Assembly: GCA_002900995.3 (NCBI GenBank)
Contig: CM035308.1
Coordinates: 1,426,001-1,490,000 of the forward strand
Direction of reading: 5' to 3'
DNA length: 64,000 nt
Origin: Ganoderma boninense
Lineage: Eukaryota; Basidiomycota; Agaricomycetes; Polyporales; Polyporaceae
Shown piece by piece: positions 10,454-23,233 of this stretch. Under the pieces are notes generated by a model. The model was not told where the DNA came from. It searched no databases and worked only from the letters and a program-made list of their open reading frames with translations. Position 1 is the first letter of the stretch; every line of letters starts with the position of its first letter. A program made the position numbers and the translations under genes.

Positions 10454-13400
10454 ATGGCCGCGCAGCCACCACCACCAAAGCATGAAGTGAAGAAGAGACT
10501 TGCTGAACTTCGTGATGCGCCTGTTGCGATCGTGCCGGATGAGGTCCTCAAATTCCTATCCACCTATCTCCTTGGTAGCCTTGAGAAGCCTGCAAATCCG
10601 GCAACCTTCTCTCCCGCATACAGTCACTGGTTCTGCTCACAAGCCGACGAGGTCACGAAGGAAGCGGCCATCTTCCTCATCCGCTTGCATGCCTATAACA
10701 GCAATTCCGTTGAAGTATGGAGGTTGCATCTGAAGCGGGTGTTGTCGCGATGCTGCTATTGTGTCAGGGGCCTGCATGAGGCGGAAATCATGTCCAGGCA
10801 TACGTGAGTCCCACGTTTGTTAGGGTCGACTCGTCCGTGAACACCCCAGTAGGTACTTCGGTGCTTTCAGCGAGGGGATCTTGAAGACCTTCTATGGCAA
10901 CTTTCATCAGTTCCTTACAAACTTTGTGATCCAAGCGTTGGCAGAAAAGGGTCTTGCTCCAACAGAAGATCCAACGCCAGAAGAATCCGGACCCACCCTT
11001 GCGGATGCGCCACCAGCCGTCACCTTCCTTATGACCACATATCTACAAATGCTTCAAGACCCACGAATTGTCTCTCTGCTTCATGGCTACTGTCCTCGTC
11101 TACCCATCAAAGCTTGGCCCACAGACATTCCCTCCCCAGCAATGCTGGCTCTTCTCTTCGATGAGTCCCCCGGTATCCGTTCCTGGGCCCAGAAACAATG
11201 CGTAGCCTGCGAGGTTGCTCCTATCCCAACGGAGAACTTCTCACCGTCTCATATCATGTTCTTGAAGGCTGTTTGTGACGCCATTGCTTCCTCCCGTCCT
11301 CTGTCCGCCTGTTTGGGCGACGAATACAAAGTACCGTGGTCGCAAGATATCCCGGCTCTCTGGACAGGCTTTGCTGTTCTCCTCCGTTTTGTCCCTATCG
11401 AACTCCTCCGAGCAAGTCGGACGTTTGACCTCGACATTCGACATATTATTATAGGCCATTTACATGATACCGGAAACCGTCAGCAATTCCGTCTTTCTCT
11501 GTTTATGATGTACTGACATAGTTTCCGATTATGCCATCCATATCCGATACACTGCTGGACAATAGATTTCATCGACGTCTTGAAGAGTTTCGTTATTATT
11601 CTTAGACGCATGGGGCCCGGCGCATGGCAAGACGAGGGTCCCGAGTACGCTCATGTCGTCTTCAACTCAATTAAAGACAATACTCGTTTCGGAGACGTCC
11701 TCTCGAACCTCCCCGCTCCGGTTCCGAAAGACGATTGGCAGCTCAAGTGGCTCGAGGTTTACGCGAACTCTGTCGGAAAGCTCCCTGTCTTCAAAGATAT
11801 TCTACCGTCCATCCTGCAATTCTTGTGCGAGCAGCTACAACACGCGCGGTTCAAGGCGATCCGTCCAAATGCCATGATCATCGCGTCGAAGGTGCGTAGG
11901 TCTTCGCGAGTTTTCGAAACTCTTCACAGAATTGGTTCGTAGCTCCTGTTTGCAGTCCTCGCTCATCAGGGCAAGGACGGATCGGCGCGGCAGGACCTCG
12001 CACTCGACCTTCTTACTATCCATTCTGCCGTCTATGTCAATGTTGCATTTGGCAAGGACTACGCGGATGGAGCCTGGAAGGATGCGCGGGAGCAGGCACG
12101 CAAACTGATCAAGCAAGCTCTCCTCACGGACGTTCGGAGGGTGGTCTCCGCCATAACCTTCTTATGCTCCCCTAGTAACACTTCCCCACCCACCTCGTTG
12201 CTCATTCATGGGCAGGTTTGGCAGAATGTCTACGAAGGCGTCGAGGCCCACGACTCGGAGGCGATCTCCATGTTGGTCTCCGTCATCGCGCATGTCGCAC
12301 ATATAGATGACCTGAAACAGGCTGCGTTCGAGGACGCCTTCAAGAAGTCGCAGTCGCCCGCAACGTCGCAGGCCACTCTTACAGCCATAAACAATGCTCT
12401 CCATGTCTTCCATAACGGTTTCCGAGACATCCTCAGCCGATACACCGATGTCAACCGATCGTCCGCAGCGACCGAACTTCTTGGAGGCCATGATGTTGTG
12501 AAACATGTCGTGACGATCATGTTCTCCCCGGTAGAAGCACTACAAGGCGCTTCACAAGCCCTGGTATCTCTTGCATACGACGTAGACGGTCGGCTTGATT
12601 GCTTCCGCGCCCTCCTGGAACACACCCCATCGGCATCTCTCACTGGTGTCTGCGAGTTCCTCGCCACCTACTCCCACTATGCCATCGCCGTGCCGGAGGC
12701 CTGCTCTCTATCTCAAGCCCTCGCACGCTGTCTCACTGACATCATCGAGTGTCTGTGTTCCAGCCCCGACGGCCTTCTTCTCCAACCCGCGTTTATCAAG
12801 TCAGCAGGAGAGGTCTTGGAGGACAAAATCACGAAGTGGTGGCACCTCATGACAGAAGCCCTCTGTGTCATTTTTCCGCAGACACCGCGCTGGGCACGTT
12901 ACTTCGAGAACGAGGAAATGGTGCTCTGGATGCGCGACGCGCTCATCTTCGGCCGCGACCTCCTCGCCCAGCGACGTACCCTCGAGTCCGGGGCCCTCGT
13001 GCGGTCCCAGCAGAATAGCGCCCGGGCGGGCAAGAAGCTCTCGGCGGCGGGGAAGAAGATGGTGGATGACCTACAGCAGGTGCTCTACGAGCTGACGAAG
13101 TGGCTGAGGCTGACGGACGAGGAGCTGCTCCACCAGTCGTTTGCGCTCCTCGAAACACTCCTCAACTGTTTCCAAGAGACGAACATCCGCCCTCGCGAGG
13201 ATACGTTCCAGCGCATACAGCGCCATATCGATGATGCGCGCAAGAACGACCCTAACAAGATGAAGTCGCGTTTGGATTCCACGCGGCTGCTCCGCCTGCA
13301 GGAGGCGATCGGCGCGTTCGACGAGGACGAGGATGATGTTCAGATCATCTCGCACACATTCGCGCCGAAGCCGACCAAGGTCAAGGAGGAGGCGAAGGTC

Positions 13401-16400
13401 AAGGCGGAGCCGAGACATATTCTCAAGTCGTCAGCGAAGGATGTCAAAGGCAAGGGCAAGGATCGGTCATCAATCTCCGGCTACTTCTCCAGCGCAGATG
13501 GGAAGGTGATCACAGGCGCAAAACCTTCTATTCCTTCTTCGGGTTTAAGACCAGCACCCGCCCCCTTACGAGGTCCTAAGCCCATCATCAAGGACGAGAG
13601 CGCGAAATCCAGCACTGCAGCGTCCAGCACCCTTGACTCGTCCAGTAGCGAAGAGGAGAGCGATGAGGAGGACGATGATGACGGGCCGAAGGGTCTGGCA
13701 GGCCTCTCGAAGCTCCAGAAGACCCCGACGATCAAGAAACCGGCCGAACGACGACAGGTCAAGATGCTTGACCTCCCGACAGACGGCAAACACCCGAAAC
13801 TCGAGATGTTGCGGAAACGCGAGGACGCACGGCGGACCCACATGCGTCTCAAGCCCGACGTTTCAGGGCTGTACCGTGCACTCCTGTCATGGAACTACGA
13901 GCACGATGGACCTGTACCCCCTGGTGACAGGCCGAGGCTCTCATCCGTGCCAGAGAGGTTTAGGGACTACGCCCATTTCCGGAACATTTTCGAGCCGATG
14001 CTCTTCCTTGAGATGTGGAACCAGCTGACGGAGTCGAAGGAGCAACCTCTCGAGTCGTATGATTTCCGTATCCTGAGTCGCCAGTACACTGATGAGTACA
14101 TCGATCTCGAGATCTCGATTGAGGGGTCCGTCGGGAAGGACTGGAGTCTCGCGGAAACGGATATCGTGCTATTGTCGAGCTCGAATGCCAAACGGAGGGT
14201 CCTCGGGAAGACACAGAGCTATCGTTCTTCGTACATGGGTATACAAGCTACCATTCGCTTCCTTGCTGGCGGTGGCGACCCAGGGTTGCAGGTGGGGACG
14301 TCATGGAGTCTAGCGAAAGTGCTCAGGTAAGTTTTGCGTCATTTCGTGTTCCAATATCTCTAATTTGGTGTAGTTTATCTACCATTATCCGCGAGTATGC
14401 TGCGCTTATGGCGCTTCCACACTATGACCTCCTCGATAGCATCCTGCGCACTCAGCTATCCAGACCAGGGAAGGTTGGCACTGAGGAGGTACAGAGGGTC
14501 ATGAAGGCATACAACGTGAACGAGCCTCAGGCGAACGCCATCTTGAAGTCGCTCAGCACCGAGGGTTTCGCGCTTATCCAGGGGTGAGTCCATATGTAGA
14601 TTGGGGTCTCAGCGTATGCTCAACTACGCAAAGTCCTCCCGGAACGGGTAAAACATCGACTATATGCGGTCTGGTGCAACTCTATCTGTCGCGGCGATCC
14701 AAGAATATTACACGACCAGGGGAGAAGGATACGTCTACGCCCAAAAAGATCCTCCTCTGTGCGCCGAGTAACGCGGCCATCGACGAAATCGCATTCCGTC
14801 TTAAGGAGGGCGTGTCTGGGGCTGGTCACCGCGCCGAACATCCCAAAGTCGTCCGGATCGGATCTGTCAAGGCGATGAACCTCAGCGTTCGAGATGTCTC
14901 CCTGGAGCACCTTATGGACCAGAAGCTGAACGCCCATCCCGAACTTCAGAACACGAAGGAGGCCGGAACCGAGCTCGCTCGTGTCCGTGCGGAGCTGGAG
15001 TCGGTGAAAGTACAGCGGCAGCAGAAGATGGACGAGATGGCGCTGATCCAGGACAATGCAGCGAAGACACTCGCTCTCGAGGACGACATCAAGAAGTTGA
15101 ACAGAGCGAGGGTCATGTTGACCCATCAACTTGACAAGGTCAAGGACAAGCAGAAGTCAGACTACCGCACCCTCGATGCGACCCGCCGGCGCTTCCGGAA
15201 CGAGGTCCTCCAGGAAGCCGACGTCATCTGCAGTACCCTGTCCGCATCTGCCTATGAATACTTGGAGCCATTCGACTTTGAGGTCGTGATCATCGATGAG
15301 GCTGCCCAAGCCATTGAGCTCAGCTCCCTCATTCCCATGAAATACCGCTGTAGGACATGCATCATGGTAGGAGGTAGGCAAACTCTTGACTGACCATTGC
15401 CGCGTTGGGGCCCTGATCCGAGAACGATAGATCCTCAGCAACTGCCGCCGACTGTCAAGTCACAAGAGGTGAGTTGTCTCTCCCATAAGGACGCAGCAAG
15501 TGTGCAAGGTGTGACTTTGGTCGCAGGCATGCAGGCTTGGATACGATCAGTCTTTGTTCGTCAGACTGCAGAAGACCCAGCCAGATGCTGTCCATTTGCT
15601 GAGGTGAGTGCAAGAGTCTTACGCCACGATGCGCAGTTACCGATGCGGCGCATCTCGCAGCATACAATATCGTATGCACCCGGACATTAGCCAGCTGCCG
15701 AGCAATCTCTTCTACGATGGTCGACTTGACGATGGACCTGATATGGCCGGGAAAACAACACGATCGTGGCATAGTCACCCCAAGTTCGGAACCTACCGCT
15801 TTTTCAGCGTCGAGTCGGGAACGGAGGAGAATATGCCAGGCGCTGGCCACTCCTTGGTAAATCGTTCAGAGGCTCAGGTGGCGGTGGCCTTGTACAATAG
15901 GCTCATCAAGGAGTTTTCGTCAACAAACTTCGACTTCAAAATTGGCGTCATATCCATGTACCGGGGTCAGATCATAGAGCTCAAGCGTGCATTTCGACAA
16001 CGATTTGGAGAAGAGGTCCTCAGTACGGTTGACTTCAACACCGTCGATGGTTTCCAGGGTCAAGAAAAGGATATCATCATCTTGTCTTGTGTTCGTTCTG
16101 GCCCAAACTTGCAGACTGTTGGTTTCCTCCGAGGTAAGTACAACATCTATTGTGGTTGCTACCAGCGACGTAACCCTGTGGGATAGATGTTCGGCGGATG
16201 AACGTCGCCCTAACCCGTGCCAAAGCCTCCCTGTTTGTGCTCGGAAACGCGCCGACTCTTGAGAGAAGTGATGACATCTGGCGCAAGATTGTTGAAAACG
16301 CGAGATCGAGGTCGTCTCTTATCAAGGTGAGTTGGATGTCAGCCATTTGCCCGCCATTTTGTACTTAGTTGCGTTTACGTTGATGTAGGCCGATGTCGCA

Positions 16401-16880
16401 TACTTCACCGCTCCCGTTTCATACACGAAACCTCCGTCACAGCCAGCTAAGCCCAAACTGAAGCCGCCATCCAATACCCCTGCAGAACCTCCGCCGCCGC
16501 CAGATCTCGTCACACCCCGCGAGTTGAAATCACTTGCAAACCGCTCAAACGCCCCTGCGCCTGCCGCGTTTCAGCCTTCAGCCCCGAGTGTCCCAAGCAC
16601 CGCGCCGACCCCTGTGAACGCGCCATCTGTCGCTGTGCAAGAGGATGCTCAAGTTGGTCAGAAACGGCGCGCCGAAGATCTTCCAACGAGGAATGATGCG
16701 CCCGATGCTGGACCAGCCCTGGGTGGCTCCAAACCGAAACCGAGACCACCTCTGGCAAAACGCCAGAAACAAGGACCCAGTTTGTTTATCCCCAAGAAGG
16801 TATCTATCCTTCATCATCGTATCGTGACCATCATGTGTTGTTGTCGTCCACACTGATGTGCTTTCTGTTCGTAGCGTTGA
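10454..16880 (+). CDS. SEN1: Sen1/senataxin-like superfamily 1 helicase
   Basis: Nuclear 5'-3' RNA/DNA helicase involved in transcription termination, R-loop removal and non-coding RNA processing. The N-terminal ~1000 residues form the SEN1_N helical region, followed by an acidic/Ser-rich linker (SSSEEESDEEDDDDGPKG). The helicase core shows motif I GPPGTGKT (rebuilt across the intron 14584-14633), motif II DEAAQ, GDPQQLPPTV, YRMHPDIS, VDGFQGQEKDIIILSCVR and NVALTRAK. The C-terminus is a Pro-rich, Lys/Arg-containing tail ending KKR after the last intron (stop 16878-16880). I count at least 11 introns; the segment around 12141-12215 could be exon or an in-frame intron. Total length near 1900 residues fits fungal Sen1. 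Confidence 0.9.
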
Positions 16881-18197
16881 ACTCCGACCCCTGCATGACC
16901 GTTCATCGTCGCATACCACATCTGCTCATCTTATTTGCACCTGCTTTCGTCGCGCATCAAATCATTGACAAATACTCATCTGGCACCTCGCATTGTATAG
17001 ACTCATCCACTACACACATATTCCCTAATCTATCATCATCCCTTACGGGTTAACACCTGCGGAGAAGCGACACTTGGCCTTCCTGACCTCGTTCTCCTTT
17101 CCCAGCCATGCCAGTCGCATCTCACCCTCGCTGCGCTCTTTCGCATGATCACCGCCCGAAGGCGGTCGTGAGCATTGGTGGTGCGCTCTCGTGGTACTAT
17201 TGTATCCGCATGCATCCACAGAACTCTTTTACTCAGGGCTGCGTCCTGCTCCGGAATCCGCGGTCGGTGGATGTGACCTACATCACTCCGGATGGCAACC
17301 GATGGCGGACCCTCAGAGCCTCAAGCTCAAGGCTCGCGCGCTCCGGGCGGAGACCACAAAGTCAACATGTTGCCGGTGATCTGCGGGAGGAACAGCACAT
17401 TGATTTTCATACACACCGCCGAACCGAATTCGAAGAGATTGGCAAACGCTTGCCCGCCTTCGGACCGAAGGCACCAAACGCGATCTCGAATCTCTCCCCG
17501 GGCACATCACCATCTGACGTCAACATCACATCACTCCCTGCGCCCGTCGCTATGTGCGGCAAGGGCGGGTGCGCATTGATAAGAGCCCGACCCCTGGTCC
17601 GGATGTGCCAGACCAAGTTGCCCGACGATCAGTGTTGCGGACTGGGAGGCGGGTGCGTTCGAGAGCTAAGTAGTGCCGGCGGATTGTCGTCACGGACGAT
17701 CACTCGCTAAAACGAAGGAGGTAACGCTGCGGTATGCCATAATACGAGACGGCGTTCGCGAACCACCGCGCGAGTGGAGGCCAGAATGTGCGAGTGCAAG
17801 GATCTTTGACCTTAGTGAACAGCATACGACGCGAACGCACCAGCTGCTACTGTTGTTCAAATGATATCGATGCGCCGACAAGGAGCCTGAGGCTGGGGAA
17901 ATCACACCGCAACAGGGTCGGGAATCCGAGGAAAAATCATGGCATGTTTCCGGTGACGAAAGCAAATGATACAAGCAGGAGTACAGCGCTATTTACAATA
18001 GGGTATATCCATCCGTTCTCGATACCGGCCCCGACCCGCAGGACAATCATCAGTATCCGGACGCTGTCCTAGCTGCGGGAATGGAGGCAGGGCGAGATGC
18101 ATGGCAGCGCCCACTGCAAAGAAAACATGTGCAACTAGAATTTAAAGCACCAACGACGACGAACCCAATCACCCCCAGCAGCCCACAGCACGCACGC
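16881..18197. other. Convergent intergenic region, SEN1 / GH71
   Basis: 1.3 kb between converging genes. An open frame on + at 17108-17710 (200 codons) and overlapping minus-strand frames have no recognisable domain, start context or splice logic. I treat the interval as 3' UTRs and intergenic DNA, possibly with decayed sequence. Confidence 0.4.
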
Positions 18198-20064
18198 TTA
18201 CTGCGCGGTGGCATGGGCGGTGAAGGCATTGTAGTTGAACGCGGGGGGGTTCGGGTTGAACGTGAAGTTGTCGGGCTTGAGGTCGATCACGGTCGCGCCG
18301 TTGCGCGTGAGGACGCCGTGCATGAACCCGTTCGGCAGGATCGGCAGCGAGAGCTTGTTCACGCCCGCCGTGATGTTGAACGTCTGCGCGTCGGTCGCCG
18401 TGCTCGACAGTGTGAGCGTCCCGTCCGCCGTCGCAAGTACCACAGCCCACATCTTGTCCTGGAACTGTTTATCACATCCCGTGCGAGACGGTCAGCACGA
18501 TGGGGCCAGATGGGCGGAGGAGACAAAGGGTGACGTACGAGCTGGAAGTCCTTGGGGGCGCCGACGGGGTCAGCGGGGGTCGCGTTCTTGGGATGCGGCC
18601 GCGCCCACATGACGAGCTGGTCCTTTGCGATGGCGGGGGCCTGCCCAGTCTTGAATTGCGTTGCGAAGAAGTTCGTAAGGCTCAGGAAGCCTGTTGTGAG
18701 TAGGCGAGGTCAGGGACAAAGTCTGCGCGGAAGCATGATGGACGCAACATACCCTCGTGGCTGAAGCCATCGACCCACTTCTCAGAGCCGGGGGGCAGGG
18801 CACCGTGCTGGGGACCGATGTAGTGGGACTCGCCGAAATCGTTCCAGGTGCAGATCTCGACGAGCGAGACCTTGTCGCGGTTCGCGATGAGGGTCTCCCA
18901 GCGGGCGACCCAGAGATGCTCATCGCCGTCGAACACGAACTGAGGAATCCAATCACAGTTAGTTCGGATTCAACTCCTCGAATATCCAAGTCTCAATCGC
19001 TTACGTTCTTGTTGAAGGTGTTGGCGCCGAAGTGGGTGAAGAACCAGGGCGCCACGGCAGCCATGTACGTCTGGGCGCTGCCCTGGACGTTAGCGAGGTT
19101 GGTGATGTGCTGGGTGTCGGTGTCAAAAGAGCCGATAAACTTCTGGAGGGCCGTCTCGCCCACGGCATTGACGTTGTTTAGATCTACGCCTGGGAGTGTT
19201 TGCCCCGCGTTCTGTGCCGTGATCGCAAGCGGCCACCCCGAGTTGAACTGCAACGCCAGAATCCCAGAGGGCAGAGGGCAAGGGCGTCTATTAGCTCCGT
19301 GGCTCATGATGGCGAAAAAAAAGCGTCACACAAAAGACTTACGTTGAAGTCGCCGTCCATGACGCCACTGAACGTGTTGAACGTGGCGGGGTCGACGAAG
19401 AAGGAGGGTACGAAGTGGACCTTGCCGGTCGTCTCGGGGTGCTGCGTGAACTGTGTCCTCCAGCCTGAGGGAGCGTCGGCGGCGCCGAAGGTGCAGGCCT
19501 CTCCGGCGAAAGTGGAGACGAACGCCTTGCCGTTGACCTGGAGTTGGGCGGTCCGACTTGCAAACTGGTTAGTCAGGGAGCGGATGGTGGCAGCGTTATC
19601 AGCGGTGCTGCACGGGAAGGAGCTGGAGAATGATGGGTGCGGGGAGTCACGCTTAGGGCCCAGGGATTGCAAGACATTGCCGCTAATGCGTACCTCATGT
19701 CGAACGAGAAGAAGAGCTTGAAGCCCGAGTTGAGCTGCTCAGCGGCTTGGTGGCTATGGAATGGAATTGTCAGAACTTGAACTCGGACGATGTACAGGGG
19801 GAGTTCTTACGCAAGGTCGGACTGGGTGCTCGTAAAGGGATCGTTACCAATGTTGAGGGCAAAACCGTCAATGCCGTTCGCCTGAGCGAGCTGAATGTCG
19901 CTCTTCCAGTCGTCAATCGTGAACGCGGACGTGAGGCCGACGATGTGGTGTGCAACAACGATCTTGGGGACACCAGAATCGCGAGCAACCTTGGTGGGGG
20001 CGGCATTAGTGAAAGCAGCGGCAGCAAGAAGCCCTGCAGAGGTGAGGATGGAGCGGAAGAGCAT
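18198..20064 (-). CDS. Secreted glycoside hydrolase family 71 (alpha-1,3-glucanase/mutanase)
   Basis: Secreted enzyme cleaving alpha-1,3-glucan of fungal walls; roles in wall remodelling or mycoparasitism are usual. A signal peptide (MLFRSILTSAGLLAAAAFTNA) is followed by GH71 motifs: VAHHIVGLT, DGFALNIG, KLFFSFDM, HFVPSFFVDP, WPLAITAQ, and WNDFGESHYIGP. The catalytic acids expected in the DGFALN and WNDFGES regions are present. The C-terminal beta-rich part (ILPNGFMHGVLTRNGATVIDLKPDNF) is the usual GH71 accessory domain. At least six introns interrupt the gene. A TATAAAA sits on the minus strand at 20282-20288, about 220 bp upstream. No carbohydrate-binding module is seen. Confidence 0.9.
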
Positions 20065-21249
20065 GATAGTAGTGGTGCTGGCGCAAGCGTGAGTCGTAAG
20101 GACTGTGTGGTAGATATCTCCTCGTTAACGGGATGTGAAGGAGAAAGCTTGTGTGTGACGGCTAGCGTCGCGAAAGAAGAGGATAAGTATAGGGGAAAGG
20201 GAGACTGAGAGAGTCGTCGAGACGAAGCGTTGACGGCACAGCGGGCAACGGTTGGGGCATGGCGAGTGGATTATTGTGAGGTTTTATACAAGGGGTGGAT
20301 GGCGGCAAGGAGAGTCGGGGCTCGGGCGCTGGCGGCATTACACCGGAAACAATAGGACAATGATGCATGGTTGCGGAACGGTCGGGGGCTGGTGGGTCAG
20401 AATATCTATCATGGGCGGCTGATAGAGGGGATGAGCGACGGGACGGGGCGCAGCGACCTGTTCGGGCACAAAGCTATTGTCGCCCGCTTCCGTTTGTTTG
20501 ACCACCATCCGAGCCCAAACACTTGCCTTATATGGCAGTAAGCGCCCGCAGAGAACAACACTGCCGCAGAGGCGCCCGAGGGGGTACCTGTTGCGCCGTG
20601 GTCCTCTTGTTCAAACGGCTAGAACCAGCGCGCATACACGCGGCGCCGGAAAGGCGGTGGAATCATCTAGGAGTTGGTAACCGAATTGTCAGAATGTGAA
20701 TGGCTGCTAGCGCATCGTTCGAGGCAGTCCGACAAATCGCACCCACCACTAGACATTTCAATTTCACCGCCAGGGTAGGGCCTCAAGTGCGCATTCGCCC
20801 AGTTGCTTGTGAAACGTTGTAGCTCGTGTGTACGCTGTTTGCTGTTTCCGCCAGGCAGTTTGCTTGTCGTGAGAGGACTGATGTGGGCTGAATGAGGTCG
20901 GATGGTGTCGCAGTGTGGTAGCTATCCCGCATATCTCGTGATATGGTAACCATCTCCTGAGGGCAACAGTGCGAGGCCGAGTGTCTCAAGATCAAGTATA
21001 ATGTCGGAGCAAAGCCGAGGAACAGCTGAGGGTGGACGATGGTCGCGAGACGAGACAAATTATGGCGCATGAAATCCAAAGCAGGAGGCTGTGCTATCTC
21101 ACGTGCGTCCGGCATCTTCCGCGGTGTGCGTCTGGGCCCTCGGACCGAGTGGTTCGGGTGGTCTCAGTCTGGGGCATGATTCGTACGCGTCCGCCTCCTG
21201 GCGACTGCACGCTTCCTTGCTCTCGACTGACCATTCCGACCCGCGCACA
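20065..21249. promoter_or_regulatory. Divergent upstream region, GH71 / RING-H2 gene
   Basis: 1.2 kb. A minus-strand TATA box at 20282-20288 belongs to the GH71 gene. The remainder toward 21249 serves the RING gene; I found no TATA box for it and no coding region between. Confidence 0.5.
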
Positions 21250-22265
21250 ATGGCTACCCACATGTTGCCCCGAAGGCGAAGCACGGCCGATGCCTTCAAC
21301 CTCAGACGCAATCCAGAGGTAGCCGGCGTGGTCCGCAACGATCTCATCAACTTTGTCCAGCAAATGCGGTAAGCCTCAGCGACTGAAGCTCCTCCATGTT
21401 CGATCTATAGCTGACATTTGCGATGCACATAACTTCTTCCAACAACTGGGATATCGTGTGTCCCATGGTTCCATCGTCACCCTAGGCAGCGCAATGCGCA
21501 CCTCGACGCCTTCGCTGGAGAGCTTCCCAAGCTCACCGAAGGCGACCTGGCCTCCCTCGGACACTCTGGTGTGTGCACTACACAGTAATTCAAGCATGCA
21601 GCCTACCGCAATGCATTAACATCCCGTCAACAGATAGCACTTGTCCAATTTGCCTAACATCACTTCTCGCCATATTAGCGGAAGAGGAAACGGCGCTCGC
21701 CATGGATTCGCCCGCGCACCCCGTCGAGGAGCTTGGCGTCACACGCCTTGTGCGAACGTGTGGGCACATTTTCTGCCGCAAAGAGTTGAGTCTCACCGTC
21801 GACTCGCAACCACCGCCAACTCCGCTAACCATCTGCCTTTCCTGCCGCAGCATTCGTGGGTGGTTGTATCAGGGCGTGAGTACATCCCATCAGGAAATTC
21901 CTCCTTCGTGAGACCGGTGACTGACGATCACCATCCTTAATCTCCTGATTTGCATGTCGCGTATCATGCAGAACACAACCTGCCCCACATGCCGCACACC
22001 GTTTATTGCACCCTCTCCCAGTGGCGAAGGGCATGTGGGCGAGGAGCGGCTCCCTGAGACCCAGCAGGCGTCGTTCGCTGCATTCCTCAATGGTGGCCCT
22101 ATCAATGCATTGGATGCCCTCCTCTATGCCTCCGGACCGAACGCGTCCCTAGCTGGCGGTGAGCGCGAGGGCGATCCATCTCCCAACGAGGATCCCGAGC
22201 CGCTCGAGGAAGCCCACTTCGAGTACGACCACGACCGAGAGGAGTTCTCCGGGATGTACTCGTGA
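21250..22265 (+). CDS. RING-H2 finger protein, probable E3 ubiquitin ligase
   Basis: Small protein likely to transfer ubiquitin from E2 enzymes; the substrate is unknown. Five exons: 21250-21368, 21486-21568, 21634-21784, 21851-21875 (a 25-nt microexon) and 21972-22265. The RING is assembled over four exons: CPIC, CGHIFC, then RGWLYQG and CPTCR, giving C-x2-C...C-x-H-x2-C...C-x2-C with an insertion after the first pair. The N-terminal ~65 residues contain a helical stretch (VVRNDLINFVQQMR, LDAFAGELPKLTEGDL). The C-terminus is acidic and disordered (DPEPLEEAHFEYDHDREEF). The start could also be the Met at 21262. Confidence 0.82.
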
Positions 22266-23233
22266 ACGCTTGATTTCGTTTCCACTTCAAAACTCATGCC
22301 TTATCAATTGCGTCGGACATCATAGTTGGATGACAGTCGACGACCGTGGATTGATGGATCTGTACATATAAACTCGGACTAGTTGGGCCAGAATATAGCA
22401 AGACAGCGGCCATTTGGCTTGTATCATAATCTACGCAGTGTCAGTGGATAGATCGCTGATAGCGCGGGGTGTAATGGATTTATTTGCTGTTGCTCGTGCG
22501 CTATTGCTCACACCCTCACCGACCAAGGGCCGACGCAGGCGCAGGATACCTAGGTAACGATTCCATAGAGACCGGGCCAGGCAAAACGTTCTCCTCTCTC
22601 GCCGAGGGCGCTGCGCCACGCAGCGACTGGTAACGTATGGTTAAGTGCCGCATAGCGCGCACACAGCCCGCTCGGGAATCCGCACCGATCGGGGCTAAGC
22701 ATCACTGGTACGGCTTTGTACGGGTGCGTAAGTATTCGGCGCTGCAAGGGAACACCGTCTCATTGGACATTGTCTCTTGCATTTCATGCGGGACATGGAA
22801 ACGGAATCATATTTCGAAGCATTTGTCTGCTGATGATGCAGACTCCGTAACGCCAGAATTTCATTCCCGGAGGCAGTGCTAGTACGACGTCGACCTATTA
22901 TTCATCGTCGGGTAGATCACGACATTGAGGTCCATCATGTCATTATGCTTGTGATCTGTGCCTTCGAAGCTGTGAGGTTAGTTTCTGCAGATGCCAAGGG
23001 GTCGAAGTGGAAGTGCATCTGTCCTGTGTGGCAAGAACCACAGCAGCCGGCGGGTTGCCGGAAGATTTGGATGACGGCGTTGAGTAGAGCCGGAGTAAGA
23101 AGCGCCGGGGGGAGTCCGAGAACTTACGAGACGCCCTCGCCTCCAACTCATCTCGACGGACGAAGCGACTGCAATGGATTCAAACCTCTTCGTCGCTGTG
23201 CTTCATCAGACTGGAGACTAAAAGTCCTTCGGC
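22266..23233. other. Intergenic region, RING-H2 gene / NUDCD1-like gene
   Basis: About 1 kb between two + genes. On the minus strand near 22960-23230 there is a run of open reading with a canonical donor (GTAAGT) and a branchpoint-acceptor pair (CTAACCTCACAG), which might be a small spliced gene. No known domain is visible, so I do not call it. Confidence 0.35.

Noticed and set aside
17108..17710. 200-codon + frame between SEN1 and GH71
   Set aside because: No domain, odd composition, and equally long frames on the other strand; probably chance openness in GC-rich DNA.
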